Shown here one piece after another: positions 1-6,657 of a stretch of 10,028 nucleotides of DNA; the stretch's first letter is position 1, and the number at the start of each line of letters is the position of its first letter. The notes beneath the pieces are model-generated. The model was given only the letters and a program-made list of their open reading frames with translations. It did not search any database and was not told where the DNA came from. Made by a program: the position numbers and the translations under genes. Origin of the DNA: Pseudolabrys sp. (GTDB lineage: Bacteria; Pseudomonadota; Alphaproteobacteria; Rhizobiales; Xanthobacteraceae); contig JAFAQJ010000059.1 of assembly GCA_019246455.1 (NCBI GenBank), positions 1 to 10,028 on the forward strand, written 5' to 3'.

Positions 1-834
<834 letters not shown>

Positions 835-861
835 TCACTGCATTTTGGCCGTTTAGGCCCG

Positions 862-889
862 GGAATAAACCGCTCGTGGGCCCGATCTA
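862..889 (+). promoter_or_regulatory. Candidate ECF-type promoter for the phosphoesterase-sigma operon
   Basis: GGAATAA at 862-868 (preceded by another G) is followed after 17 bp by TCTA at 886-889, about 36 bp upstream of the phosphoesterase ATG. The GGAA..A shape of the -35 and its spacing resemble promoters read by ECF sigma factors, which are usually autoregulated. GGAATAA does not occur at other gene starts in this window. No transcription data support it; the call rests on position, spacing and the presence of an ECF gene in the same operon. Confidence 0.35.
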
Positions 890-913
890 GTCCCCGGCAG
901 CGACTGTCTGCAA
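884..913 (-). promoter_or_regulatory. Possible housekeeping promoter for obgE
   Basis: Read on the minus strand, TTGCAG (908-913) and TAGATC (884-889) are separated by 18 bp and lie about 55 bp upstream of the obgE start. The match to the sigma-70 consensus is only moderate. The -10 candidate overlaps the -10 candidate of the divergent operon, so the two transcription units may compete. This is inference from position and partial consensus. Confidence 0.22.
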
Positions 914-925
914 GGGAGACTTGGA

Positions 926-1861
926 ATGTCACACGACCACAATTCGGGCCCCAACCGTCGGAAAGTGTTGGAATGCATGACCTGGGCAGGAACGGGGGTG
1001 CTCTGGACGTTAACTGGAGGCGTGCCGCGCTCACTCGGTATCGTCGATGAGGCGGTTGCGGCCGAGCAGAAGGGTTTCACCTTCCTCCAGATCAGCGACA
1101 GTCACATGGGCTTCGACAAGCCCGCCAACCCCAATGCCAAGGGCACGCTGCAGGAGGCGATCGACCGCGTGAAGGCGCTGCCGGCGCGGCCGTCCTTCAT
1201 GGTCCATACTGGCGACATCTCACATCTGTCGAAGGCGTCGGAATTTGACGACGCCGACCAGATCATTTCGCAGGCCAAGCTCGACGTGCACTACGTTCCG
1301 GGCGAGCACGACATCATCGACGAGGATCAGGGCAAGCTCTATCGCGAGCGTTATGGCCGCGGCACCAAAGGCCCCGGTTATTACAGCTTCGACGCCAACG
1401 GCGTGCACTTCATCGGCCTAGTCAATGTCGTCGATCTCAAGGCTGGCGGGCTCGGTAATCTAGGCGACGAGCAACTTGAATGGCTCGAGAAAGACGTGAA
1501 GGGTCGCTCGGCCTCGCAGCCGGTCGTCGTGTTTGCGCATATCCCACTCTGGACCGTCTATCCGCAGTGGGGCTGGGGCACGCAGGACGGCGAACGGGCG
1601 CTCGGTTACCTCAAGAAATTCGGCTCGCTCACAGTGCTCAACGGCCACATCCATCAGGTGATGCAGAAGGTGGAAGGCAATGTCACGTTCCACACCGCGC
1701 GCTCGACGGCCTTCCCGCAGCCGGCGCCGGGCACGGCGCCATCGCCAGGTCCGATGAAGGTCGAGGACGCCAAGCTGCGTTCGATGCTCGGCATTGCCAG
1801 CGTCACCTTCAAGCAAAACGAGCAGCGCCTCGCCATCATCGATAGCCCGCTTCAGAGCTAA
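926..1861 (+). CDS. Exported calcineurin-like metallophosphoesterase
   Basis: A 311-residue binuclear-metal phosphoesterase, probably exported to the periplasm. The N-terminus carries a twin-arginine motif (NRRKVLE, Arg11-Arg12), a hydrophobic stretch to about residue 40 and a plausible cleavage after AVAA (residue 46). Metallophosphoesterase motifs follow in order: DSH (Asp58, His60), GDISH (Asp97), GEHD (Glu127-His128), AHIP (His205) and GHIH (His241, His243). The third block is usually GNHD, so the bridging Asn is replaced by Glu. The start is well supported: AAGGGAG at 912-918 lies 7 nt before the ATG. It is the first gene of a four-gene set with a cupredoxin, an ECF sigma factor and an anti-sigma factor. 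The substrate is unknown; CpdA-like cyclic-nucleotide or phosphodiester hydrolysis is possible but unproven. Confidence 0.88.
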   Translation: MSHDHNSGPNRRKVLECMTWAGTGVLWTLTGGVPRSLGIVDEAVAAEQKGFTFLQISDSHMGFDKPANPNAKGTLQEAIDRVKALPARPSFMVHTGDISHLSKASEFDDADQIISQAKLDVHYVPGEHDIIDEDQGKLYRERYGRGTKGPGYYSFDANGVHFIGLVNVVDLKAGGLGNLGDEQLEWLEKDVKGRSASQPVVVFAHIPLWTVYPQWGWGTQDGERALGYLKKFGSLTVLNGHIHQVMQKVEGNVTFHTARSTAFPQPAPGTAPSPGPMKVEDAKLRSMLGIASVTFKQNEQRLAIIDSPLQS

Positions 1862-1869
1862 GAGGACAC

Positions 1870-2196
1870 ATGATCACTCGTAGACAATGCGCCATTCTGG
1901 CGCTGACGCTGCCGTTTGCCGCTTCGGTGCCGCGTTCTGCTCGCGCCGAGGACGCCGAGGTTCACATCGACAACTTCACCTTCGAGCCCGCAAAGCTGAC
2001 CGTAAAAGCTGGCACCAAGGTGAAGTGGACCAATCGCGACGACATCCCCCATACAGTTGTTTCGACTAATCGCAGCTTCCGGTCGAAGCCGATGGATACC
2101 GACGGCACGTTCGAGTTCACGTTCATGGCGCCGGGCACTTACGACTATTTCTGCTCGTTGCACCCACACATGAAAGCAACGGTTGTCGTGGAGTGA
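1870..2196 (+). CDS. Amicyanin-like periplasmic cupredoxin (type 1 copper protein)
   Basis: A 108-residue small blue-copper protein, likely a periplasmic electron carrier or copper-binding protein. A signal peptide covers about residues 1-26 (Arg4-Arg5, hydrophobic core, cleavage after SARA) and could use the Tat route. The mature part is a single plastocyanin/azurin-type domain. All four type 1 ligands are visible: His61 in IPHTV, then Cys95, His98 and Met101 in CSLHPHM. The short Cys-x2-His-x2-Met loop is the amicyanin arrangement. No methylamine dehydrogenase genes are nearby, so the amicyanin redox partner is not implied. AGAGGA at 1861-1866 gives a good ribosome binding site, and the gap to the phosphoesterase stop is only 8 nt, indicating co-transcription. 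The electron partner is unknown. Confidence 0.92.
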   Translation: MITRRQCAILALTLPFAASVPRSARAEDAEVHIDNFTFEPAKLTVKAGTKVKWTNRDDIPHTVVSTNRSFRSKPMDTDGTFEFTFMAPGTYDYFCSLHPHMKATVVVE

Positions 2197-2202
2197 TAAC
2201 CC

Positions 2203-2214
2203 AAGAAAGTGATC
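2203..2214 (+). promoter_or_regulatory. Extended Shine-Dalgarno supporting a TTG start of the sigma gene
   Basis: These 12 bases match the extended anti-16S sequence (AAGGAGGTGATC) at 10 positions, with mismatches in the GGAGG core. They lie 9 nt (from the core) before the TTG at 2219-2221. The alternative in-frame ATGs at 2264 and 2273 have no comparable site. This supports the TTG start but does not prove it. Confidence 0.4.
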
Positions 2215-2218
2215 GACG

Positions 2219-2839
2219 TTGAGCCTTGCCGAACGATATAGCTTGCCGGCGCAGACGGCCGGGATGCGACCGATGACAGACGGTAAAGGCGAGGTGTTGG
2301 ACGAGGAACTGGCGCGCCGCTTTCGCCAGCTCGCACTCCCGCATCTCGACGACGTCTATACGCTTGCGCGTTACCTTATGAGTAATGCGGCCGATGCCGA
2401 CGACGCCGTGCAGGAATGCTACTTGCGCGCGTTCCGGCATTTCAGTGGCTATCGGGGACCGGCGATCAAGCCCTGGCTGTTCGCGATCTTGCGTAACGTC
2501 TGTTACGCCGCGCACAGCAAAAACAGCGGCCTTGTGTTTACCGACGCCACAAGCACCGGCAGCGATGACGCTGTGCCGGTGTGGAGGGAGGCAGAGGAGA
2601 CTCCGGAAGGCGCTGCCGTGCGGCGTCACGACGCCGGAACGATGCGGCGGATGATCCAGGATCTGCCGCCTGAATTCAGGGAAGTGATCGTACTTCGCGA
2701 GATAGAAGACTTGCCATATCGCGACATTGCCAACGTGGTCGGCGTGCCGATCGGGACGGTGATGTCGCGGCTCGCGCGGGGCAGGGCGATGTTGCGCAGG
2801 GCTTGGACAGCCGCCGAAGCAAAGGATGACGGGCGATGA
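2219..2839 (+). CDS. ECF-family RNA polymerase sigma factor
   Basis: An extracytoplasmic-function sigma factor that would direct RNA polymerase to a small stress regulon when released by its anti-sigma factor. With the TTG start it has 206 residues. Sigma region 2 spans about 38-103 (DADDAVQECYLRAFRHF, then WLFAILRNVCY for -10 recognition and melting). Region 4 spans about 144-195 (LPPEFREVIVLREIEDLPYRDIA and the helix-turn-helix VPIGTVMSRLARGR). Regions 1 and 3 are absent, as in ECF sigmas. The start is uncertain: TTG at 2219 is chosen for its upstream Shine-Dalgarno, but ATG at 2264 or 2273 would still leave both domains intact. It overlaps the anti-sigma gene by ATGA, the usual coupled arrangement. 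I do not assign it to a numbered ECF group. Confidence 0.93.
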   Translation: MSLAERYSLPAQTAGMRPMTDGKGEVLDEELARRFRQLALPHLDDVYTLARYLMSNAADADDAVQECYLRAFRHFSGYRGPAIKPWLFAILRNVCYAAHSKNSGLVFTDATSTGSDDAVPVWREAEETPEGAAVRRHDAGTMRRMIQDLPPEFREVIVLREIEDLPYRDIANVVGVPIGTVMSRLARGRAMLRRAWTAAEAKDDGR

Positions 2840-3588
2840 ATTGCGAAGAGGCCAATGTACTCATGCATGCGTTGCTCGACGGCGAGCTCGACGCCGGGCA
2901 TGCCCGCGCGGTCGAAGAGCACATTGCTGGCTGCAAGGCATGTGCCGTCGCGATGCGCGACTTCCGCGCGATGCGCGAGGCGATAACTTCGATCCCGCTC
3001 GGCTTCACGGCCCCCTCGAGCCTTCGAGTCGCGGTCGAGAGCAAGCTGCCGGCACCACGCCAAGGATTGCTGCGGCGTGAACTGCTTGCCGGTTTCGGCA
3101 TTGGCAGCGTTGCAACGGCGTTGGCGGCGTCCGGCGTGTTCATGGTCGCAATGCGGGCCGACGATCAGCAACGCATCCTCGGCGAAGCTGTTTCGGCGCA
3201 CATGCGTTCGTTGCAGGGCAATCATCTGATCGATGTGCAGTCGAGCGACCAGCACACCGTCAAGCCGTGGTTCAACGGCAAGCTCGATGTGGCCCCGCCG
3301 GTAGCCGATCTGACGGCAGAAGGTTTCACCCTGATTGGCGGACGGCTCGATTACATCGATTCGGTTCCGGTCGCGGCGATCGTCTATCGGCGGCGGATTC
3401 ATGTCATCAACCTGTTTGTGTCGCCAGTGCCGGGCACGGCCCGCGCCACCCCCGTGACCGCCGCCCTGCATGGCTTCAACTGCCGTCGCTGGCGGCAGAA
3501 CGGCTTGGGCCTGTGCGCAGTCAGTGACATCAACGCCGATGAGCTTGCCGAATTCGGCCAGAAGATCGAGGTGGCGCTGCGGACATAG
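2836..3588 (+). CDS. Transmembrane anti-sigma factor with zinc-binding (ZAS-like) domain
   Basis: A 250-residue inner-membrane anti-sigma factor, the probable partner of the ECF sigma encoded just upstream. The cytoplasmic N-terminus has the His29-x3-Cys33-x2-Cys36 signature of zinc-containing anti-sigma domains, with Cys3 as a possible fourth ligand. One membrane helix lies at about residues 83-106. The rest (about 107-250) would be periplasmic and shows the TVKPWF, GGRLDYID and YRRRIHVINLF blocks common in alphaproteobacterial anti-sigma proteins. Two cysteines, Cys216 and Cys227, lie in this outer domain and could form a disulfide or bind metal. The start codon ATG overlaps the sigma stop (ATGA at 2836-2839), indicating translational coupling. 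The signal that releases the sigma factor is not known; the neighbouring cupredoxin makes copper or redox stress a reasonable guess. Confidence 0.88.
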   Translation: MNCEEANVLMHALLDGELDAGHARAVEEHIAGCKACAVAMRDFRAMREAITSIPLGFTAPSSLRVAVESKLPAPRQGLLRRELLAGFGIGSVATALAASGVFMVAMRADDQQRILGEAVSAHMRSLQGNHLIDVQSSDQHTVKPWFNGKLDVAPPVADLTAEGFTLIGGRLDYIDSVPVAAIVYRRRIHVINLFVSPVPGTARATPVTAALHGFNCRRWRQNGLGLCAVSDINADELAEFGQKIEVALRT

Positions 3589-3604
3589 CAACGCTGCGCT
3601 TTGA

Positions 3605-3629
3605 CGCTTCGCCTGCGCGGCGCGAAGCG
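3605..3629 (+). terminator. Hairpin after the anti-sigma gene
   Basis: CGCTTCGC (3605-3612) and GCGAAGCG (3622-3629) form a perfect 8-bp stem with a 9-nt loop, 16 nt after the anti-sigma stop. It is well placed to end the four-gene transcript before the transporter gene. There is no T-run after it (ATATACC follows), so intrinsic termination is doubtful; it may instead be a 3'-end stabilising hairpin. Confidence 0.4.
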
Positions 3630-3644
3630 ATATACCGCTGCCCC

Positions 3645-4550
3645 ATGACGTCTCAGGCCGCCGCGGCGCCACGCTCCGCCATCCTCTCCGGAATCGGGCT
3701 GATGCTCACCGGGATCTTCTTCTTCTCCCTCAACGATGCGATGGGGAAATTCCTGATCGCGACGTTTTCCGTCGGGCAGATTCTTTTGATCCGCAGCGCT
3801 GCCGGCCTGGTGATGCTGTCGCTTTTCATCCGCCGTGAAGGCTGGCACTCGTTTCGCAACGCGCCGCGGCCGTTTCTGCAATGGATCGTACGGCCAGCCT
3901 TGGCGACGTTCGAGGTCGCAGCATTCTATTGGGCGCTTTTTTCGATGTCGCTTGCTGACGTGATGACATTTTATCTCGCTGGCCCGATCTATGTGACCGC
4001 GATGTCGCCATTTCTGCTCGGCGAGACCGTCGGCTGGCGTCGTTGGGTCGCGGTTTTTGCTGGGTTCGTCGGCGTCATGGTCGCGCTTAACCCCACCGCC
4101 GGTTCCTTCGCGCCGGGAGCATTGATTGCGATCGCTGGTAGCCTCTCGTTCTCGACGGTGATGATCTCCACGAGACTAGTCAAAGGCACGCCGGATATCG
4201 TGCTGATCACGTCACAGACGGCGGCGGCTCTGCTATTTGGCCTGATCGCAGCGCCCTTTGCCTGGGTGACGATGTCATGGCGCGATACCGCGCTGTTGGT
4301 TCTGCTCGGCGTGATTGCGACCTTCGCGCATTTTTGCATCAATCGCGCGCTCAAAGTCGCGCCGGCGTCGGTGGTCGTGCCGTATCAGTACACCACGATC
4401 GTATGGGCGATTACTCTCGGTTACATTTTCTTCGCGGATGCGCCGAGCTGGCCGATGCTGATCGGCGCGACAACCATCATCGCGGCCGGCATTTACATCT
4501 TCTTGCACGAGCAGAAGCGGACGGTGCCCGCCATCGTCGAAGGTCCCTAG
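3645..4550 (+). CDS. EamA/DMT-superfamily membrane transporter
   Basis: A 301-residue inner-membrane protein of the drug/metabolite transporter superfamily, which moves small metabolites. It has two tandem EamA repeats, about residues 16-148 and 159-287, and looks like about ten membrane helices in all. Family-typical features include the early FFFSLNDAMGK helix, the LLIRSAAG segment, LGETVGWRRW between the repeats and VVPYQYT in the second half. The short polar tail ends in the cytoplasm or membrane edge. No clear Shine-Dalgarno precedes the ATG, but homology-like sequence begins soon after it, so the start is acceptable. It is separated from the upstream operon by 56 bp with a hairpin, and its stop codon overlaps the stop of the convergent PaiB-like gene. 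The substrate cannot be told from sequence. Confidence 0.9.
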   Translation: MTSQAAAAPRSAILSGIGLMLTGIFFFSLNDAMGKFLIATFSVGQILLIRSAAGLVMLSLFIRREGWHSFRNAPRPFLQWIVRPALATFEVAAFYWALFSMSLADVMTFYLAGPIYVTAMSPFLLGETVGWRRWVAVFAGFVGVMVALNPTAGSFAPGALIAIAGSLSFSTVMISTRLVKGTPDIVLITSQTAAALLFGLIAAPFAWVTMSWRDTALLVLLGVIATFAHFCINRALKVAPASVVVPYQYTTIVWAITLGYIFFADAPSWPMLIGATTIIAAGIYIFLHEQKRTVPAIVEGP

Positions 4551-4554
4551 GGAC
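4543..4554. repeat. 12-bp perfect palindrome containing both convergent stop codons
   Basis: GTCCCTAGGGAC reads the same on both strands. The plus-strand transporter stops with TAG at 4548-4550, and the minus-strand PaiB-like gene stops with TAG read from 4549 to 4547, so the two stops share the central CTAG. There is no loop or T-run, so it is not a normal intrinsic terminator. Confidence 0.8.
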
Positions 4555-5185
4555 GCTTGCTGCGCGCTTCGACCTGCGATGCCATGACGTCAGCTTCAGC
4601 GCTCGTGCCGCGCAATCCTTCGATTACGCTAGCTTGATCGGCCGGCGGACGATTCTGGCTGACTTTCCACTTGCCTTCGATGCGTGCAATTTCGATCTCG
4701 ACGCCGACGATGGCCTTGATCTGCATCTCGACGAATGGCTCGGGCGCATCCGCCACCTGCCACGGCGCACTGTTTGATGCTTCCTTGTGCTGAGTCAAAT
4801 CCTCGATCTGGCGGCGGATCCACGCCGCATCGTCCATCACCCGCGGCCGGCCCCAGGCCTGCACCGTGATGTAGTTCCAGGTCGGCACGACTTTTCCGGT
4901 CTCGCGCTTGGTCGCATAGAGAGACGGGCTGATGTAGAGCTGCGGTCCCTGGAATACGACGAGACATTCATTGACGGCCGCGAGCTCGCGAAGTTGCGGA
5001 TTGGCGCGTGCCAGATGGGCCCGCAGCGTGCCGCGTTCGGAGGCTCCGGCATCGATTAGGAATGGGATATGATTGGCCTGCAAGCCGCCAGGCCCGGCGG
5101 TAATGATAAGTCCGAGCGAATGCGCGCGGATCAGCGCATGCTGCACGTCGACTCGATCTTCCCGGAAATGCGGCGGTTGATACAT
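4547..5185 (-). CDS. PaiB-family FMN-binding split-barrel protein
   Basis: A 212-residue protein of the PaiB family, annotated in Bacillus as a negative transcriptional regulator and structurally a flavin-binding split barrel. Family blocks are clear: the N-terminal MYQPPHFRE, ANHIPFLID at about 37-45, the HLARANPQ segment, GPQLYISPSLY at about 80-90, and VPTWNYITVQAWGRPRV at about 100-116. The C-terminal part has the usual MQIKAIVGVEIEI strand and GKWKVSQNRP. I use the ATG at 5183-5185 because the family begins with MYQPPHF; an upstream in-frame ATG at 5233 lies inside the RidA gene. It starts 13 nt after that gene's stop, so it is the last gene of a GNAT-RidA-PaiB set. Whether it binds DNA or acts as a flavin enzyme in this organism is unknown. 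Confidence 0.9.
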   Translation of the reverse strand: MYQPPHFREDRVDVQHALIRAHSLGLIITAGPGGLQANHIPFLIDAGASERGTLRAHLARANPQLRELAAVNECLVVFQGPQLYISPSLYATKRETGKVVPTWNYITVQAWGRPRVMDDAAWIRRQIEDLTQHKEASNSAPWQVADAPEPFVEMQIKAIVGVEIEIARIEGKWKVSQNRPPADQASVIEGLRGTSAEADVMASQVEARSKRP

Positions 5186-5198
5186 GGCGAGGTCCGTC

Positions 5199-5585
5199 TT
5201 AAGGAACGATAGCGTCTGCCTCGATCTCGACAAGCCACGACGGATCGATTGCCTGCACGATCTGGATCATCGTCGCCGCCGGCCGAATGTCCTTGAAAAA
5301 CTCGCCGTGCGCACGGCCAACCTCTTCCCACATTTTCATATCCTTGAGGAACATGCGCGTGCGCACGACATGCTCGCGCTTGCCGCCGGCCTGGTTGATC
5401 GCTTGCTCAATGATTTCAAGGCAGCGTTTAGTTTGACCATAGGCATCGCCGGGGCAGGCCGTGCCGCCAGTCGCGGCAATCGGCGCTGTCCCAGAGACAG
5501 TAATATGCGGCCCGACGCGCACCGCGCGTGAGAAGCCGATGGTCGGCTCAAACGGCGAGCCCGACGAGATGAGTTTGCGTTTCAT
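5199..5585 (-). CDS. RidA-family (YjgH-like) protein without the catalytic arginine
   Basis: A 128-residue protein of the RidA/YjgF/UK114 superfamily, which forms trimers. The fold markers are present: GFSRAVRVGPHITVSGTAP near the start, the CLEIIEQAINQAGG helix, VVRTRMFLKDM and the closing VEIEADAIV. In archetypal RidA, an imine deaminase, the active site includes an Arg in the motif PARSC. Here the aligned segment is RPAATMIQI (residues 101-109), so that position is Ala104. This matches the non-archetypal YjgH-like subgroup, and imine deaminase activity is not expected. The start at 5583-5585 follows family length; longer upstream extensions run inside the GNAT gene. Its ATG overlaps the GNAT stop (TGATG), indicating translational coupling, and the PaiB-like gene follows after 13 nt. 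Confidence 0.92.
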   Translation of the reverse strand: MKRKLISSGSPFEPTIGFSRAVRVGPHITVSGTAPIAATGGTACPGDAYGQTKRCLEIIEQAINQAGGKREHVVRTRMFLKDMKMWEEVGRAHGEFFKDIRPAATMIQIVQAIDPSWLVEIEADAIVP

Positions 5586-6193
5586 CACGTCTTGACCTTC
5601 ACCTTGCCGCCGCCCCAGCCTTTGATCGCGGACCAGATGCCGCGTTCCAGACGGAAGCGGTCGATCGGTGCCGACGAGCGTATTGAGGCGATGCGGTAAA
5701 GCCCGACTCCGGTCCACTGAAAGCCGCACTTCTCGAGCACGCGGCGCGATGCCGGGTTTGTAACGCGAGCCCCTGCATGGAGCGCGGTATGCTCAAACCG
5801 ATCGAACGCATAGTCGATCACAGCGTGCAACGACTCGGTCGCAAAGCCTTTGCCCCAATACGGCACACCAAGCCAATAACCGAGCTCGGGTGCGGATGGG
5901 TCTGACATCGACACGCCGCATGCGCCCATGATGACACGATTGCGTGCGGTGATGAGGAACACCGCCTCGCCATTGTTTTTGTTCGCCCCGCTGATGAAAC
6001 CCTCGGCATCCGCGGTCTTGTACGGATGCGGGATACGCGCGGTGTTCTCTGCGATGCGGCGGTCGTTGGCGAGCGCCGCAACGGCTTTAGCGTCCTCGAG
6101 GCGCGGCGCGCGCAGAATAAGCCGCTTCGTTTCGAGGACGGGGATACTCGCTTCCCGGAACGATCCTCCGGGTATTTCTTCCAGCAGTGTCAT
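5585..6193 (-). CDS. GNAT-family N-acetyltransferase (RimJ/RimL-like)
   Basis: A 202-residue acetyl-CoA-dependent acetyltransferase of the GNAT superfamily, closest in style to the RimJ/RimL-type group. The N-terminal strand TKRLILRAPRLEDA (about 22-35) is typical. The acetyl-CoA loop is seen at about 112-119 (YWGKGFAT), following ELGYWLG, and the conserved NPASRRVLEKCGF block lies at about 146-158. The start at 6191-6193 is chosen because AGGGAG (plus-strand 6201-6206) lies 7 nt upstream; a further upstream ATG at 6250 falls in the loop of a strong hairpin and has no good site. The gene overlaps ridA by one base. GNAT genes are often found after rplU-rpmA in alphaproteobacteria. The substrate, whether a ribosomal protein N-terminus or a small molecule, is not determinable. 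Confidence 0.9.
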   Translation of the reverse strand: MTLLEEIPGGSFREASIPVLETKRLILRAPRLEDAKAVAALANDRRIAENTARIPHPYKTADAEGFISGANKNNGEAVFLITARNRVIMGACGVSMSDPSAPELGYWLGVPYWGKGFATESLHAVIDYAFDRFEHTALHAGARVTNPASRRVLEKCGFQWTGVGLYRIASIRSSAPIDRFRLERGIWSAIKGWGGGKVKVKT

Positions 6194-6233
6194 GGTCAGG
6201 CTCCCTAGAAATGCATCAGGTCCGAAATGCACC

Positions 6234-6263
6234 GAGGGGGAGACGGTCACCCGTCTCCCCCTC
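6234..6263 (-). terminator. Strong 13-bp GC-rich hairpin between rpmA and the GNAT gene
   Basis: GAGGGGGAGACGG (6234-6246) pairs perfectly with CCGTCTCCCCCTC (6251-6263) around a 4-nt loop. It lies about 70 nt past the rpmA stop and 40 nt before the GNAT start. There is no T-run on either side, so it could be a Rho-assisted stop, an RNA processing or stability element, or an attenuator that lowers expression of the downstream genes relative to the ribosomal genes. Confidence 0.6.
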
Positions 6264-6267
6264 TGGA

Positions 6268-6308
6268 GCCTCTATGAGGCCCTGCCGGTTTGACGTTGTG
6301 ACCGGCAG
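6268..6308 (-). terminator. Two further hairpins just after rpmA
   Basis: CTGCCGGT (6282-6289) and ACCGGCAG (6301-6308) form a perfect 8-bp stem with an 11-nt loop, 23 nt after the rpmA stop. Directly next to it GCCTC (6268-6272) and GAGGC (6276-6280) form a 5-bp stem with a 3-nt loop. With the 13-bp hairpin that follows on the minus strand they make three stem-loops in tandem. No T-runs are seen. Confidence 0.45.
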
Positions 6309-6331
6309 ACCTCGATGTGTCTTGCCGTACT

Positions 6332-6601
6332 TTACTCCGCAGCCTCCGTAGCCGGAACAACCGATACAAACGTGCGGCCTTTAGCTTTGGTCTTGAACTG
6401 AACTTTTCCGTCGATAAGCGCGAAGAGGGTGTGGTCGGTGCCCATGCCGACATTGCGGCCAGCGTGCCACTGCGTGCCACGCTGGCGCACAATGATATTG
6501 CCGGCGCTGGCCATTTGGCCGCCCGACAGCTTCAGACCCAAGCTGCGACCTTCGGAGTCGCGCCCGTTCCGGGATGAACCGCCTGCTTTCTTGTGCGCCA
6601 T
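6332..6601 (-). CDS. rpmA: 50S ribosomal protein bL27
   Basis: A component of the large ribosomal subunit whose N-terminus reaches toward the peptidyl transferase centre. The 89 residues begin [18 protein letters not shown], the usual L27 start without the cleaved N-terminal extension found in Firmicutes. The family signature [18 protein letters not shown] and [16 protein letters not shown] is intact; the usual HPG is HAG here. A GAGAG-type ribosome binding site lies just upstream. It follows rplU after a 56-nt gap and is surely co-transcribed with it. Length and sequence are normal. Confidence 0.98.
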   Translation of the reverse strand: MAHKKAGGSSRNGRDSEGRSLGLKLSGGQMASAGNIIVRQRGTQWHAGRNVGMGTDHTLFALIDGKVQFKTKAKGRTFVSVVPATEAAE

Positions 6602-6637
6602 AGCTACTCTCTCGAATTCCGTCCTAACCGATATACC

Positions 6638-6654
6638 GATTCCGTGAAGGAATC
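6638..6654 (-). other. Small hairpin between rplU and rpmA
   Basis: GATTCC (6638-6643) and GGAATC (6649-6654) form a perfect 6-bp stem with a 5-nt loop, 3 nt after the rplU stop on the minus strand. There is no T-run. It could be a minor processing or stability element in the rplU-rpmA message. Confidence 0.35.
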
Positions 6655-6657
6655 ATC

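Noticed and set aside
1870..2196. Cupredoxin as a methylamine-pathway amicyanin (mauC)
   Set aside because: The ligand loop is amicyanin-like, but no other mau genes are present and the neighbours are a sigma factor pair and a phosphoesterase.
2626..3672. 348-codon minus-strand open frame opposite the sigma and anti-sigma genes
   Set aside because: The plus-strand genes have clear domains and ATGA coupling; the antisense product is Arg/His-rich with no recognisable domain.
5586..5729. N-terminal extension of the RidA-like protein
   Set aside because: It lies inside the GNAT coding region in another frame; RidA proteins are about 130 residues, which the ATG at 5585 gives exactly.
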